DNA from: Psococerastis gibbosa
Lineage: Eukaryota; Arthropoda; Insecta; Psocodea; Psocidae
Length of the DNA: 64,000 nucleotides
NCBI GenBank assembly: GCA_963971405.1
Contig: OZ020484.1
Location: 33,130,770-33,194,769 of the forward strand
Direction: 5' to 3'
The notes beneath the pieces were generated by a model, which worked only from the letters and a program-made list of their open reading frames with translations, was not told the origin of the DNA and did no database searches. Shown piece after piece: positions 11,785 through 23,484 of this stretch. Numbering within the stretch: the first letter of the stretch is position 1; each line of letters opens with the position of its first letter. Made by a program: the position numbers and the translations under genes.

Positions 11785-12487
11785 AGAGCATTTTTTCAAA
11801 AATTATTTCTCAAAAGCGGCTCAAACGATTTCTTTTAAATTCACATATATTGTAGCCATTATTAATGTTAATAATCGCTTGCCCTTTGATAGTTTGTTCC
11901 TGGGGGTAAAAAAATAAAAATAACTAAATTTTCATGAAAAATGACTAAAACATAATTTTTCTGCGGAACCTTGCTATCGATGATTTCTACCTTCAGGTAT
12001 GTTTTAGGTGTTCAATAGAGTAACAAAACCAAACAGGTTGATTTCCGAAAAAAATATTTGATTCTATTCAAAAAATTATTTTTTGAAGAAATTATGGAAA
12101 ATTCACGCTCCAATACATTGCGTGCACTGTCATTGTTACTACTGTTACAATGTATTAGTCTGTTCGTTCCAGAATATGCAATCGAGTTTTAAGGGTTTTT
12201 TTAATAGATTGAGGTGGACCCCCCCCACAATGAAATTATTTACTATGAAATTACACATTATGCCTATCTACTAATTCAAGGCCGTAGCCAGGATTTTGTT
12301 CAGGGGGGTTCAGAAAATTTGTTGGATATTACATAGCAGTTTTTATTTTTCCTCTCAAAAATCGATTCTATCTAGTATCAAGCCATTTCATTTCGGGGGG
12401 GGGGGGGGGGGGGTTGAACCCCCATGACCCCCCCTTGTACTAATTTATAAATTGGAAAGCATGTTCGAGTAAATTTGGACCGATTCT
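11785..12487 (-). repeat. Element A, copy 3 (partial, interrupted)
   Basis: Reverse-orientation copy lacking the 'gacagacaga' end, running from 'ttatttctcaaaagcggctc' to 'ggaaagcatgttcgagtaaa'. A poly-G MITE is inserted at 12,277-12,437. Confidence 0.7.
12277..12437. mobile_element. Poly-G hAT-type MITE, 161 bp
   Basis: Starts 'caaggccgtagcc' and ends '...cccccttg', flanked on both sides by the perfect 8-bp duplication 'tactaatt' (12,269-12,276 and 12,438-12,445). It contains a G-run of about 18 at 12,395. The 8-bp duplication and the CAAG terminus point to a hAT transposase. It interrupts element A copy 3. Confidence 0.8.
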
Positions 12488-14630
12488 TTATATTATGTAA
12501 CAGGCCAAAACTCAGATAAATTATTTAAAATTCACTCAAATAGCTGTCGACTACTTCGGTCCTAGTTTCTCTCTTCTTGTTGGCTATCGTCAGCCTTCCT
12601 TCCACCAAAAAATCAACTGAACCTTTCTTTGTACTGACAACACCAGCCAACTCTAGGAAATTCATGTTTAGCGGAGGAATCGGTATAATTACGAATGCAC
12701 AGTACTAAGACATGACCCAAAATGCAGCGGTTGACTATAGTAGGCTACCATTCCAGTCGTGTGGGATGATAACGGGAAAGATACCAATTTTTGAACTCGA
12801 TTTGTAAAGAATACCGGACAAGGAAGATTACGGAGGATGGAGTTTAAAAAATGTGGCCAATCGGTTTCAGTGACGGTAACATGCCATATATTAAAATATA
12901 GAGGAGAATTACTTCTAATATAATGGATGTGGCAGTTTGAGTGCTCTACAATGCCTTCATTGCGTGACTTATTTATTTATTTTGTGTGATAGAATGCTGA
13001 ATCCAGGCAGGTAAATTGGCATTAAAGACAAATTTGATATGGATATTTCCTGTAAAATTATATATTGGTCGAAAACTTATATTGAGGATGTCCAATTCGC
13101 TCTTAATTAATCTCAAACTAAACCGACAAATGTTGTTGCTAGACTACCGACTGTTTGTAATTATTTGGCCTCGCAAAATCTTCTCGTAAATGAATAGTAG
13201 CTGCGGGGTCAGCGTTCTTCTACCTAATTAAATACAGCACAAAACGGCTTATAATTTTCACGATTGACCCTCGAAATTCCCGCGAATTCGCTTAAAGTGC
13301 AATCTTACAACCCACCCTTAATTTACATCTTAATTTCGAATAATTAATTTCTTGTGAAACAAGCTGAAGGGACAAGTCAACAAGGGCTGCGGGAACAGAT
13401 GTTCATAATAGCACTTTACCGTGAGTATACTTCGGGCTTTAATATACGGCTTAGACATACTGTAAACCGTAAGTCAATATAATGCTTCCATTAATGATCA
13501 ATTTTGAACACAATACAGTACAGGCTCTTGGGCGTATTAAATTATTAGAAAAATCCAACGAGTCTCCCAAGTAAACAAACTATTAATGAAAACTATTTGG
13601 AGTTTGTTATTAAAAACCGAGAATAATTCCTGGTATTATGGAGTAATGCTTTAAACGAGACCATAACTTGATTAGACGTGAGAGCGGTAGTTATCAAGGA
13701 GCAAACAAACCCCCTTTGTCAAAATCACAATTTTGTCCATGGTAGTCTTAGATACTTGTTTTCTCCGATCAATCACCCGCAGATGATCAGCAGGCAAAAT
13801 TTTCCCAACTTCTGTCACAGCCTCGTCCAAGGCTGGTTCTTGAGGCTGGTTACGTCGTGCAAACTCCCTGCGGCCACACCACACGAGTTCATGCAAATTT
13901 TTTGCGTCCACACACTTTTCGTACGGTACGAATCAACGAATCGATCAACAGGAGTTGACCTCTTAAACCGCAGAAATCTAATCACAGACTCAGAATGGCG
14001 GGAGCGTCGATTTTCCGCTTCATCGTCATTAGACACCATTGGGTTTCGTAGACAAAGTATTAACGATTATTTGGATTTTACTAATTCTTGTTATAGTTTT
14101 TTTTAACGAGTTTTGATAAAACTAAGTTTTTGTTTGTTTGTTTATTTATTCATCGTCAGCGGCTGCTACGCCTCGAGTGAGTTTCGCTTAAGGGATGATA
14201 TAGAACAGTGGTGGGAGACACAAGGAACCCGGGGCAGTTTTCAGATTTAAGTTAGCTCGCTCCGCCAAGACGGGAGCTCGTTTGAGACTCAAATTTACAG
14301 AAACCCCTATAGCAGGTCTATATGGTTATTTATTTGTATATTTATTTTTATTTTGATTGCTAACTCACCCATTTCCCATTTTAGTTCAGGTAAGTGAATA
14401 TCTCTATTAGATAGAAAATGTTTAGCATCGTTTAGCACCTTGTTTTTAGAAAACAATTCCAATTTTACACTTTAAATTTTAATAATGAATTATTGAAGTT
14501 TCCACGCATGAATGTACAATATTCTATGTGAAATGTACAGTAATGTACAGAATGACTGTTTAAGTTTAAGTAATTTACTCATTCATTTAATTTGGAAAAA
14601 CGTGAACACCTTTAAAGTTATCTATTGTAT
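12488..14630. other. Non-coding stretch with unrecognised overlapping ORFs
   Basis: No gene I can support. At 13,672-14,106 there are overlapping ORFs on both strands (142 aa plus, 79 and 74 aa minus). None resembles a known family and no splice sites stand out. It may be a degraded transposon. Confidence 0.35.
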
Positions 14631-14811
14631 TTATAATTGTAGAAAGAATGAGACGCAACTGATCCACAATAAAATATATTAAACGTGACCGGTTTCGGTA
14701 AAATACCATCATCAGACAGTTCATGTCTGATGATGGTATTTTACCGAAACCGGTCACGTTTAATATATTTTATTGTGGATCAGTTGCGTCTCATTCTTTC
14801 TACAATTATAA
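14631..14811. repeat. Perfect 88-bp-arm hairpin
   Basis: Arms 14,631-14,718 and 14,724-14,811 are exact reverse complements by eye, around the loop 'gttca'. The arm contains 'gaccggtttcggtaaaat' and 'accatcatcagaca'. No mismatch was seen, so it is either very young or maintained by conversion. It has no coding content. Confidence 0.9.
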
Positions 14812-15540
14812 GTATGATGAAGTTCCACGAAGTCACTTTGGAGAATCTCACTATGATTATCTATTGTATTTTCACATTGTTAATGCCGTCTCTATTTTTA
14901 TAGAAATTATTTTAAATAGAAATTTATTGTCATAAATAGTGTAGAATATACTGTAGCATGATTTTGATGATGGATAATGGAGTTTTTTATGTAGCCTGCA
15001 AGCAGTATACAATTTCATATAATCATCAATGGGATTTGTGATGGGTAAGGGGAACAAAATTTAATAATGGCAACAGCACTTTGAAGAAAAGTCTCTTTAG
15101 GGACTAGAGAGTCCTCGAAAAATACCTTTCAGAAACCACTACTTTTAGAATAAATAGCATATATCCGTAGAGATATAGATACAATCTAAAGTCTGCCTGT
15201 AACATAATATTCAAAATTTAGATCTAGATTAAAACAATAAAATGAGATTGTAACCAAGAGAATTTACGTAACTCGAGGAAAATGTTAAGCTGAAGTTTAA
15301 GAGTGAACTTTTCTCCTTCATTTGAGTGTTTCAGACACTCGGAAACTTTTCTAATGTTTGAAAAAGAAAGGAATTATTTGTTAGGTGTGGGTTCTTTCTT
15401 CCTTCAGGTCGTGAAAGAGTATCGTCTCTTAATTTTATCAAAAAAGATAAACTTACTAGCGGAGCAGGGGTGAATCCAGGATTTTGCCAAAGGTTGGCAG
15501 AAGACCCATGAGCAACGAGAACTCCACGGAGCTGATATCG
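14812..15540. other. Non-coding stretch
   Basis: No gene, RNA or complete repeat recognised. Short ORFs here are unsupported. Confidence 0.4.
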
Positions 15541-15548
15541 TATCCATA

Positions 15549-15734
15549 CAATGGCGGGGGGGGGGGGGAGGGTCAGAGGGGTCATGACCCCCCCTAAATG
15601 AGTAAATATCATAAGATACCTAGTAACAAAAAAAAGAGAATAAAACTCAACTTTTCAACAACAAAAATTACCTTTTAAACTTACAAAAACGTGTGACCCC
15701 CCCCCCCATACATTTTTGGCTGGATCCGCCATTG
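15549..15734. mobile_element. Poly-G hAT-type MITE, 186 bp
   Basis: Starts 'caatggcgggggg' and ends 'ggatccgccattg'. It has a perfect 8-bp duplication 'tatccata' at 15,541-15,548 and 15,735-15,742. Inside are G- and C-runs around an AT-rich core, as in the MITEs at 52,678 and 57,381. Confidence 0.85.
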
Positions 15735-15940
15735 TATCCATAAGAGAGTTTCTTCAGTGACTTCGTGGAAGTGATACTATACTATATAATTATACTATTA
15801 AAAATTTATGTTTTGGAATTAAGTGCAATTTTATTTATAATTATTTACTTATTTGTCTGATATCGTATGTTACTTGAGTTATTTAGCGACAAAATTTGGC
15901 ACCAGCTTACATATTTTGATTAAACAATCTCACTTGGATG

Positions 15941-15985
15941 TAGGGGGGGGGGTACGGGTGGGGGGGGGTGGGTTTGGGTGAATTT
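15941..15985 (+). repeat. G-rich low-complexity tract
   Basis: Successive runs of eight to nine G separated by 'tacgggt' and 'tgggtttgggtg'. On one strand it could form a G-quadruplex. It lies just left of hAT copy 2. Confidence 0.7.
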
Positions 15986-15992
15986 TTTCACT

Positions 15993-16000
15993 TTTAGCTG
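15993..16000 (-). repeat. hAT target-site half X' (tttagctg), left of copy 2
   Basis: Exact reverse complement of the 8-mer left of copy 1. It does not match the 8-mer right of copy 2. Confidence 0.9.
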
Positions 16001-19000
16001 CAGTGCCGGGTTTGGGCTTGTGGGGGCCCGTGGGCCCGAATTATGTGGGGGCCCTTTCTCGGGGAGAAATTTCTAATCCCCTTAGACGAATATCCCACAA
16101 TAAATTATAAAATGGTGACACAGGTTGCAAAATCATTATAAAAAAGAAAAGCGATTCTTAGTAATATAAAGTCAAGTCAATAGTACAATACAAGCCTAAG
16201 GGCTACTCAACTAAAGCTGTAGACACTGCGGTGTATTTTTAAAAGGAATAAATTAATAGGTACCTAATTATAAACACAAAATTTTAATTTATTTAAAGAT
16301 GCACTCTTCGACTCTTTATTACAGCAAAACTGTCAATTATATCGTCATAATTTAACGCTGCCACTATGTCGTGATTTATATTCAGCATTGAAAGATGGCT
16401 AAGCCGAGCTTCAGAAGAACTGGTGCGACGAGGATTTTTTATGTGTTTTAGTACGGAAAAAGATCGCTCGCTGCTTATGTTGCCACTCATTATAACTAAG
16501 TACATCTTCAAAAGTACTTCTACATTGGGAAAGCTATCAGCTACTCCTCTTTCTAAAATCAAATTGTACATGAACCGTTCAAAACTGATACGTTTTTCTT
16601 CGATTATATTGTTTTTTTGTGCATCATCTATCACAAATAATTTCACAAACTCACGAAACTGTACTAGCTCGAAGTACAAGTTACCGTCCAAGTCACCTGT
16701 GTAACAACTCACCAGGTTCTCTGCCCTAGTTTTCAAATCATCAGGGCTTATTTTTTCTAAATATTGTAAAAATCCAAATTTCCTATTTATGTCTTCATAT
16801 GCTGAAATTCTCCGATCCAATGATTGCATAAACTGGTCAATTATGGGAATGAAACTTTCGATTCGGAATTTCTCGCTATGACTGAATTCAGCTTCCTCAG
16901 TTTTCCCATAATCCAAAGGATTTAGCCTCACATTTCGGATCCGCTTCCGCAAAGTTTCCGATTTATAAGAATTGTGCCCACACAATTCAACACCCTTTTT
17001 CTCATATTCTTGGAAAGAATCCCTAAATTCCCCAATGAAGATCTTAAGGGACTCCATCACACTGATCGAAGTATTAATGTCGATTCTTGGATTCTGGAGA
17101 TTGATGTTTACTGCATTCACCCTTGCCAGTATATCGTTCCAAAGAACAGCGTAAATTGCTATCTCCAACGTGGTAATTTGCATATAGAGTCCACTTGCTT
17201 GGACATCTTCTTCGGAGAGATCTTTAAGGACTTCTCGTATTTCGTTATAGCCCAAAACTAGGCTATTAGTAGCTTCCGCTCTTGAGGACCACCGGGTTAA
17301 ACTGATTCTTTTGGGCACTGGTATGTTGTGGCCATACTTCTTCGCAGCACTTTTTAGAACATTTGAAAGGACGTTGAACCGAGCTGTGGAACTTGTAAAA
17401 AATACATAAATTTGCTCAAGAAAGCTAAAAAATAATTTCGATTGGGAGCAGGAGTCCATCGCTTTTGTGCCCACTAAGTTGAGGGAATGATTGAAACATG
17501 GAACCCATAAAGCCAAAGGATTCTCATTTAGCACCAAAGTGCGTAGACCACTATATTCTCCACTCATAGCGGAAGCATTGTCATACGACTGCCCACGAAT
17601 ATCTTTCAAATCCAGGCCGAACTTTTTTAAAACTTTGTTGAGGCCATCAAATAATTCTTTAGCTTTATGGCCTTGGTTTGGCATAAAACTAAGAAATCTT
17701 TCCTTTGGTGTGCTTTCTTCTAGATACCTGACAATCACAGTCATTTGATCTATATGGCCTTCGTCAGTTGTTGAATCTACCGAAACCGAATAATATTTGC
17801 AGGCTTTTAAGCGTTTAATTATTTCATCGCTAACTTTGGTGGACATCAGCGCAATTAATTCTTCGCAAATGTGGGCAGATAGGTAGTTAACGCCGCCACT
17901 ACCACTGCCACGATTTCCATGCTTCTCTAAGTGGCCTACTAAAAACGGATCATATTGTGCAATTAGCTCAAGGACTCCCAAATAATTGCCATTTTTGGTT
18001 GATCCCAAAATTTCGTTGTCCCCTCGAAAGGCAAGTCCTCGTCCAGAAAGAAATATTATGACGGAAATCAATCTGTTTAGAACGTTTCGCCAATAAGCAA
18101 TGCTCTCCTTCACTTGTGTGGCCAACTCACGATCAATACGCATTGCCTCGTTTGAGAGATGCTTAAATTGGCAAACTATTTGCAAATGCGTTACGGTAGT
18201 TTCATGTCTTTTCAAACGCTCAGACGCATGCTTCCAGTCAGCAAACCCTTCAGTTGAAAACTGATTTGCTGATTTGCAGAGCAATTTACAATAAAAGCAG
18301 TATAGCTTCCCCGTACTAGGTGAAAAACATAACCAAGAGCGGCTTATAGACTTGCCTGCCTGAGTTTGACGAAGGAATAAACTTGCATGGCATTTTCTTC
18401 TTTTCACTGCATCTACTTGTCCCAAGCTTTTTTCTTTCAAAATATCTTCATTACAATGCTGAGTTTCCAAATTTCCTTTCTTGATCCAATAGTCGATGTG
18501 TTGTTGACTAAGAACTGCTGGCCACAATCCCACGTCATTTTCTTTGCAAAATCCATCATCAGCAGTATTTTCGGATTCGTCATTGTTATCAATTACTGCC
18601 TACAAGTAAAACAATTACAGTTGTAATTAATTTTGTAAACAATCCTTTCGGCATGGCCGACTCAAGTTTAGGTAGGTTTAATTCATACAGTAAATTAACA
18701 GGAGTCCCCCATTTTTAATTCCATAAGAATTACTGGGGTGAGTGGGGTCGGTAATTTTTGATTGCGGTCACCTTAATTAAGTAATTAAAGTCAAACTCTT
18801 ACCTCTTGGGTAGGGCTAGCAATAACTTGAGAAGATGCAGGAAAATCAGAATCACCACTCATCATTTCAACAAAATTAGAAGTAGAACTAGGAGTAGATG
18901 GACCCGTCTCTATTTTTGTTACAAAATCCGTTATACGGCGCGTTTTAGATAAAACATCTTGAATTTTGTTTTCTTTATCTGCTGCGATTTTCCGCTTTTC

Positions 19001-19828
19001 ACTGCCGCTTGCATATTCGCGTTTTCCCTTGTGACGATCCATTATTTCACTACGGAATCAAAAATAAAAATTGTAATAAATTAGTTTTTTCAGAACTCAC
19101 TAGCCAGAGCCTAATTATCTAGTCCACTTGTTCCTATTGCCCTACTTAAGATGAAATGTGCAGCCACGTGGTCACCACAAAATCGAATACATTTTATTTT
19201 TTATCCCCTTTTGTATAAAACATCTCAAAATTCCGAATCATGCGTCTTATAATATAACATTTTATGACATATAACATTTTAGACCAATGAATTTTATATT
19301 TATAACGTGCTCGATTTTGTGGCGACCACGTGGCTGGGCACATTTCGTATTAAAATTAATAGGCTTACAAAGTTTTGATGCGTTCTGTGAATTGTGGTAA
19401 ATGGGCGCAGAATACGAAAAATAAGGACCTTATCTTATAAAGAACAACTATTAGGTACTTCCGCCTCTAATATAAGAATTAACTTATGCTACTTACCTTA
19501 ACAATATACCAACCAGAAAGTGCTGATAAAAGTAGTTTCAATTTAGAAATTTGATTTCAAATTTTCAATTTGTATTTAATGAAGCAAAACAATCGTGGTT
19601 TCAGAGCAGGAGTGGACATACTTCATTTTTTGTTAAATTTTTATCAAAAATGAGTCATTAATGCCACGATGCGTTCGAATTTCCCGCGAAAATTTAAAAA
19701 GTTATCTGTTTTGATTTTTTTTAATTTTTTCAATTTTTTATTTGTATTTTTTCGTTTTGTGGGGGCCCCATTTTTGTGGGGGCCCTGGGGCCCGGGCCCA
19801 CAGTGCCCCATAGCCAAACCCGGCACTG
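16001..19828 (-). mobile_element. Complete hAT transposon, copy 2 (3,828 bp)
   Basis: Same length, ends, intron and subterminal motifs as copy 1, in opposite orientation. By reading, the two copies are nearly identical over the whole length; the only coding difference found is codon 553 (ATG here, TTG in copy 1). Such identity means recent amplification or gene conversion. The flanking 8-mers (tttagctg and cgggtact) are mispaired in the way expected after an inversion with copy 1 as partner. Confidence 0.95.
16293..19042 (-). CDS. hAT-family transposase (TTF zinc finger, ZMYM1/DUF4371-like), copy 2
   Basis: Exon 1 is 19,042-18,803, the intron 18,802-18,600 and exon 2 18,599-16,293, giving about 848 aa. 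Splice sites and frame are as in copy 1. All features of copy 1 are kept: the N-terminal basic region, the C/H zinc finger, D355 (SVDSTTD), D420 (GQSYDNA), CFNH, TRW and E791 (SSERSFS). Residue 553 is Met instead of Leu, in a variable region between the catalytic residues. I see no stop, frameshift or missing catalytic residue, so both copies could encode working enzyme. The family assignment rests on the motif set and on the element's hAT-type ends. Confidence 0.93.
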
Positions 19829-19836
19829 CGGGTACT
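19829..19836 (+). repeat. hAT target-site half Y (cgggtact), right of copy 2
   Basis: Exact reverse complement of the 8-mer right of copy 1 (10,600-10,607). Confidence 0.9.
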
Positions 19837-19885
19837 AACCTACAGAGGCGACTGAAGAGGTCAATAGGATACGTTCATTACATTA
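19829..19885 (-). repeat. Repeat B, split half 2
   Basis: On the minus strand it reads '...gacctcttcagtcgcctctgtaggttagtacccg' (shown in part) and stops at the hAT end. It is the missing left half of the repeat at 10,600-10,720. Joined, the halves align without gap to the copies at 49,660 and 50,100. Confidence 0.8.
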
Positions 19886-20742
19886 TTGCTTTCCAATTTA
19901 TACGTAGTATAAGGAAAGCTTTGTGATGGTCCAAATTTTCGATTCCGAGATTTCAACGGATTTACACGTTTTGAGGTCCCAGGAACCCAAAAAAGTGGTT
20001 TTTACGAAATGTCTGTCTGTCTGTAGTTCTGTCTGTTCATCGATTTCCGGGCAAACTACTCGGTCGATGTTGATGAAATTTGGCACATAGGTTTACAAAA
20101 ATCATACCTCGGGACAATTTTTTCTATTTTGGGCCAATTCAATTTAGGCTTTTATTCTCAAAAAGGTCAAAAAAAGGTCTAAAAAAATTATTTCTAAAAA
20201 ACAGCTCCAACGATTTCTTTTAAATTCACATATATTGTAATCGTTATTAATGTTGACAAAATGCGGGGGGTCGCTTGCCCCTTGATAGTTTGCTTCTGGG
20301 GGTAAAAAAATAAAAATAACTCAATTTTAATGAAAAATGACTGAAAAATATTTTTTCTGCGAAATGTTTCAATTGATTATTTCTACCTTCAGGCATGTTT
20401 TAGGTGTTAAATTGAGTAACGAAACCGGACAGGTTGCTTTCCCAAAAAAAATTTTGGTTTTGCACAACAAATTATTTTTTGAAAAAATGATAGAAAATTC
20501 GCGCTCAAATGCATTGCGTGCCCTGCCATTATTGCTGTGTGGTAATTAATGTGTTGGTCTGACCTATCTAGAAAATATCTCACTTCCAGTGACGTCAGGT
20601 AGACAACCCCCCCCCCCCCCCCCCCCCGAGATATCGGAAATTTAACCACTGGAAAATTATTTACCATGAAATTCCTCATATTCTCTCTCTACTAATTGAT
20701 AAATTGGAAAGCATGTTCGAGTAAACTCGGACCGGTTCTTTG
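19886..20742 (-). repeat. Element A, copy 4
   Basis: Nearly complete copy from 'tgctttccaatttatacg' to 'actcggaccggttcttt', with a C-run of about 18 at 20,609. It directly adjoins repeat B, as copy 2 does. Confidence 0.8.
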
Positions 20743-22132
20743 CAATTGACCTTTAAAAATAATTATAAAAATAAAAATAAAAATAAAACCTCGAGATCTG
20801 TGTTTTAGCCCCTTACTCCATTGGGTTCGTAGCCTGGGCAATATTACTACAATATAAACCGATATGAGAATGTGGAACCTGGCATCTCTGGATCACAGCA
20901 AATTCTTTAATTTTTATTTATTTATTTACGACGCAAGTTAGGTAAAGAAAATCTATTCAAGTTGTCACTATTCCATACATATAATGTAGACCTATTTTAT
21001 ATTATAGGTATTTTTATTATTGTTGAATATTCTGTATATACTGTATAACACTAGGTGAGAACCGAAAATTAGACGATATAGAAAAATTGGGTTCGGCGGG
21101 ATTCGAACCCCCTATCTACGCCTAACCTAATAAAGAGGAGGTTACCTCTTCAACAAAAGTTACTTTAATGTAATGTAATAATGTAATGTAATAAAATATA
21201 CACTAGGTGAGCCCTATGAGAGCAATCGCGGAGCTGTTATATATGGTGCAAGTCTTATTTATCACACCACACTACTCAAGAGAGATAAAAAGATGAACGA
21301 ATTTTGACGAAACTGAACAATCTTGATAGATGACATGTTATTAAAAGGGCCACGCATCTTATTATACCAGCTTCTAAACCTTTTCTCTGACTCAACATTA
21401 CATTCTGGCTGTCAAGATGAGCAGTTTCCATTTTTTTCTGTAAATGATAAATTGGAGAAAAGAAAACTCAGAGTTTGCTATTTCACTGATAGGCAACTTT
21501 CTTCTCGGCTTGAAAAACTGTAAATACGGTAGGTCTACTTTTTGAAGTGATACTTCTTATGGCAAAGTCTTGAAATTTTGATTCTTCTTCTTTCTTTCTT
21601 TCTTTTCCTTGTCCAGTATTCCCTGGACAAGGAGCATATATTACAAAAATGCAATATATAATAATTCCATCCCGCATTCCCAAGCTAGCGCTTATTTGGG
21701 ACAAAAGACTCATACAGTTCTGCTAAACAATCAATTTATAATGTTTATTTTATTTTATTTTCATTTTTATTTTGTTTTTACTTGTTATTTTAATGTCAGT
21801 TTTTATTATTATTAACTCCCATTGACCAGCCATCTTTTTATACCTGCTTTTAACTCACCCATCTGTTTAAATTTTTTCATTTGTGGAAGAAGTTCATTAA
21901 ATATCTTTGGTATAAGTACTTTGTTTAATCTCTCGCCGTAGTTGTTATATGTTATCTCAAACTTAAGCTTTTTTGGGTTTCTTGTATAATAATAATAATA
22001 ATCACCTTTATTTTCATTATATAAATTAAATGAGAGACCTAGGTCATCCCATTAACAGAATATAAGAAATCGCGTTACAAATTACACTTATTACAGTTAC
22101 AGTTACAATTCTTTTTAAAGTCTTTCTAGATT
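20743..22132. other. Non-coding stretch with tRNA-like fragment and microsatellites
   Basis: A minus-strand B-box-like 'ggggttcgaatcccg' near 21,095 is a SINE fragment. A (TTCT)n tract lies near 21,590-21,606 and an (AAT)n tract near 21,988-22,000. No gene is supported. Confidence 0.45.
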
Positions 22133-22608
22133 CTATTTTAAAATGATGCTTGAGATAGCTGCCGTTACTTCGTCCGTTGTGTAAAAAACATTTTGTATGA
22201 GAAACACTTTGAGGGTGGATTTGAATTTCTTGTAGGGCTGTTCTTTAAAGGACTGGGGTAACGCATTCCAAAAGAACTTGCTCTTATTAGTCGGGGCCAG
22301 TTCCACTTTCCTCATAGTAGCCAATTCATAGGAGATTAAGTGTCCGTTTCTTGCAGGGTAACGGTGCTTTATATAAGATGGAACATAATCACCCACAGAT
22401 ACTTTTTGCTTAGCAAATATAAGCAATTTGTAGACATATAATGAGGGGAATGTCATAATTCTGAGTCGCTTAAAACCATCTCTGCATGTTGTAGTTATCG
22501 ATAGTTTAAGGATACATCTAATTACCTTTTTCTGAAGTTTTAATAAAGTGTCAGAGAGAGTTTTGTGGCAACCTCCCCAGACTTCTATAACTTCTATAAC
22601 TTTTGAGT
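22133..22608 (-). pseudogene. LINE reverse transcriptase C-terminal fragment
   Basis: An open minus-strand frame reads ...VWGGCHKTLSDTLLKLQKKVIR..., then FKRLRIMTFPSLYVYKLL, then a block with RYPARNGHL and a C-terminal FFWNALPQSFKE...FKSTLKVFL. This is the tail region after the palm/thumb of Jockey/CR1-like non-LTR reverse transcriptases (W-G...L-QKK-IR; N-LP-S-K...FK--LK-FL). The catalytic FADD part is absent, so it is a 5'-truncated remnant. The frame is open for about 158 codons, so it is fairly young. The LINE clade cannot be fixed from this piece. Confidence 0.75.
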
Positions 22609-22614
22609 TTTTGG

Positions 22615-22925
22615 TGACCTAGCTATATGGCCAAATTTATTGACAGATTTCGCTGAAATTGGGCATTTTGGTTTATAATAATAATATCACATCCGATTTT
22701 CTCTGTTTTAGACTACCTCAATTTTGGGGAATCACCCCCCCCCCAAATACTTTTTAAAAAATGCCCAAAAATGTCTCCGACGATTTCTGTTAATTCACAT
22801 AGTCACATTGTAGGTCTCTCTCCCCTTCATAGTTTCGATCTGAGAGGATGAAATATATATATTTGTTTAGTTAAAAAATCACGTTATGTATCTTGACCTT
22901 GGAAAAGGACAACTTCGATACGAGT
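22615..22925 (-). repeat. Diverged element-A-like fragment
   Basis: It shares the order of motifs of element A in reverse: 'tttttggtgacct', 'tgaaattgggcattttggtt', 'acctcaattttgggga', a C-run, then 'tttctgttaattcacata'. Divergence is high, so it is an old or related subfamily. Confidence 0.45.
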
Positions 22926-23233
22926 AACATAATATTATGAAGTGATGAATTGCGAATCTGTGACCAATTTATCATTGAACCTTATCGGGGAGTTTTACTA
23001 GTACATATACGGACATATATATGCTTGCCCAAACACCATTGTTTTGCTTTCAGATAGCGATCGAGTAACTAAACCAGTAAAAAGTGAATACCGGGAATAC
23101 GCTGGAATGAAAAAAAATAGTAGATTAATCTATTAGAACAATGATTAAAGAATGAAAATTATCTTTAATACAACTGTTTTAAATAAAAATTTCCTATTGC
23201 ACAATAATATGGGCTGTAATGTGCAATAATAGA
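22926..23233. other. Non-coding stretch left of the giant foldback
   Basis: AT-rich, no gene recognised. It ends '...aataatagataa' directly before the foldback end. Confidence 0.4.
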
Positions 23234-23484
23234 TAATAGTCCGGGAGCCAGGGGGGGTCTCACTTGACGAAGTTCCGGAGAAGGTTTGAGCTCATGAGGC
23301 GCTTAGGATGTGTCTCTAGTCTGTAAAAAACCTTTTCTTACGAGCCGGCTCTGGGGCTTTTGGGTGCTACAAATTTTTTAAAGTGCCTAATTTTTGGAAA
23401 AACTTGACGAACTGGTGGGTCAAAAATTTTCAAAGAAAACTACGCTGAACTATGTACAGTAGACGAAATCTTGAAATCAGAGGA

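Larger units (their letters stand above)
10600..16000. other. 5.4-kb segment inverted between the two hAT elements
   Basis: Copy 1 is flanked by X (cagctaaa) and Y' (agtacccg). Copy 2 is flanked by X' (tttagctg) and Y (cgggtact). Flipping this segment restores a perfect 8-bp duplication around each element. It also rejoins the two halves of repeat B (10,600-10,720 and 19,829-19,885) into a repeat that aligns with the intact copies at 49.6 and 50.1 kb. This is the expected product of one crossover between inverted homologous elements. A flipped assembly would look the same. Confidence 0.88.

Noticed and set aside
14631-14811. Hairpin as a transcription terminator or microRNA precursor
   Set aside because: Perfect 88-bp pairing with no bulges is unlike a pre-miRNA, and eukaryotic genes do not use such terminators; a repeat origin is simpler.
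6772-19828. The two 3.8-kb copies as a segmental duplication or palindromic gene pair
   Set aside because: Homology stops exactly at the 15-bp terminal repeats and each copy has 8-mers typical of hAT insertion, so these are transposon copies.
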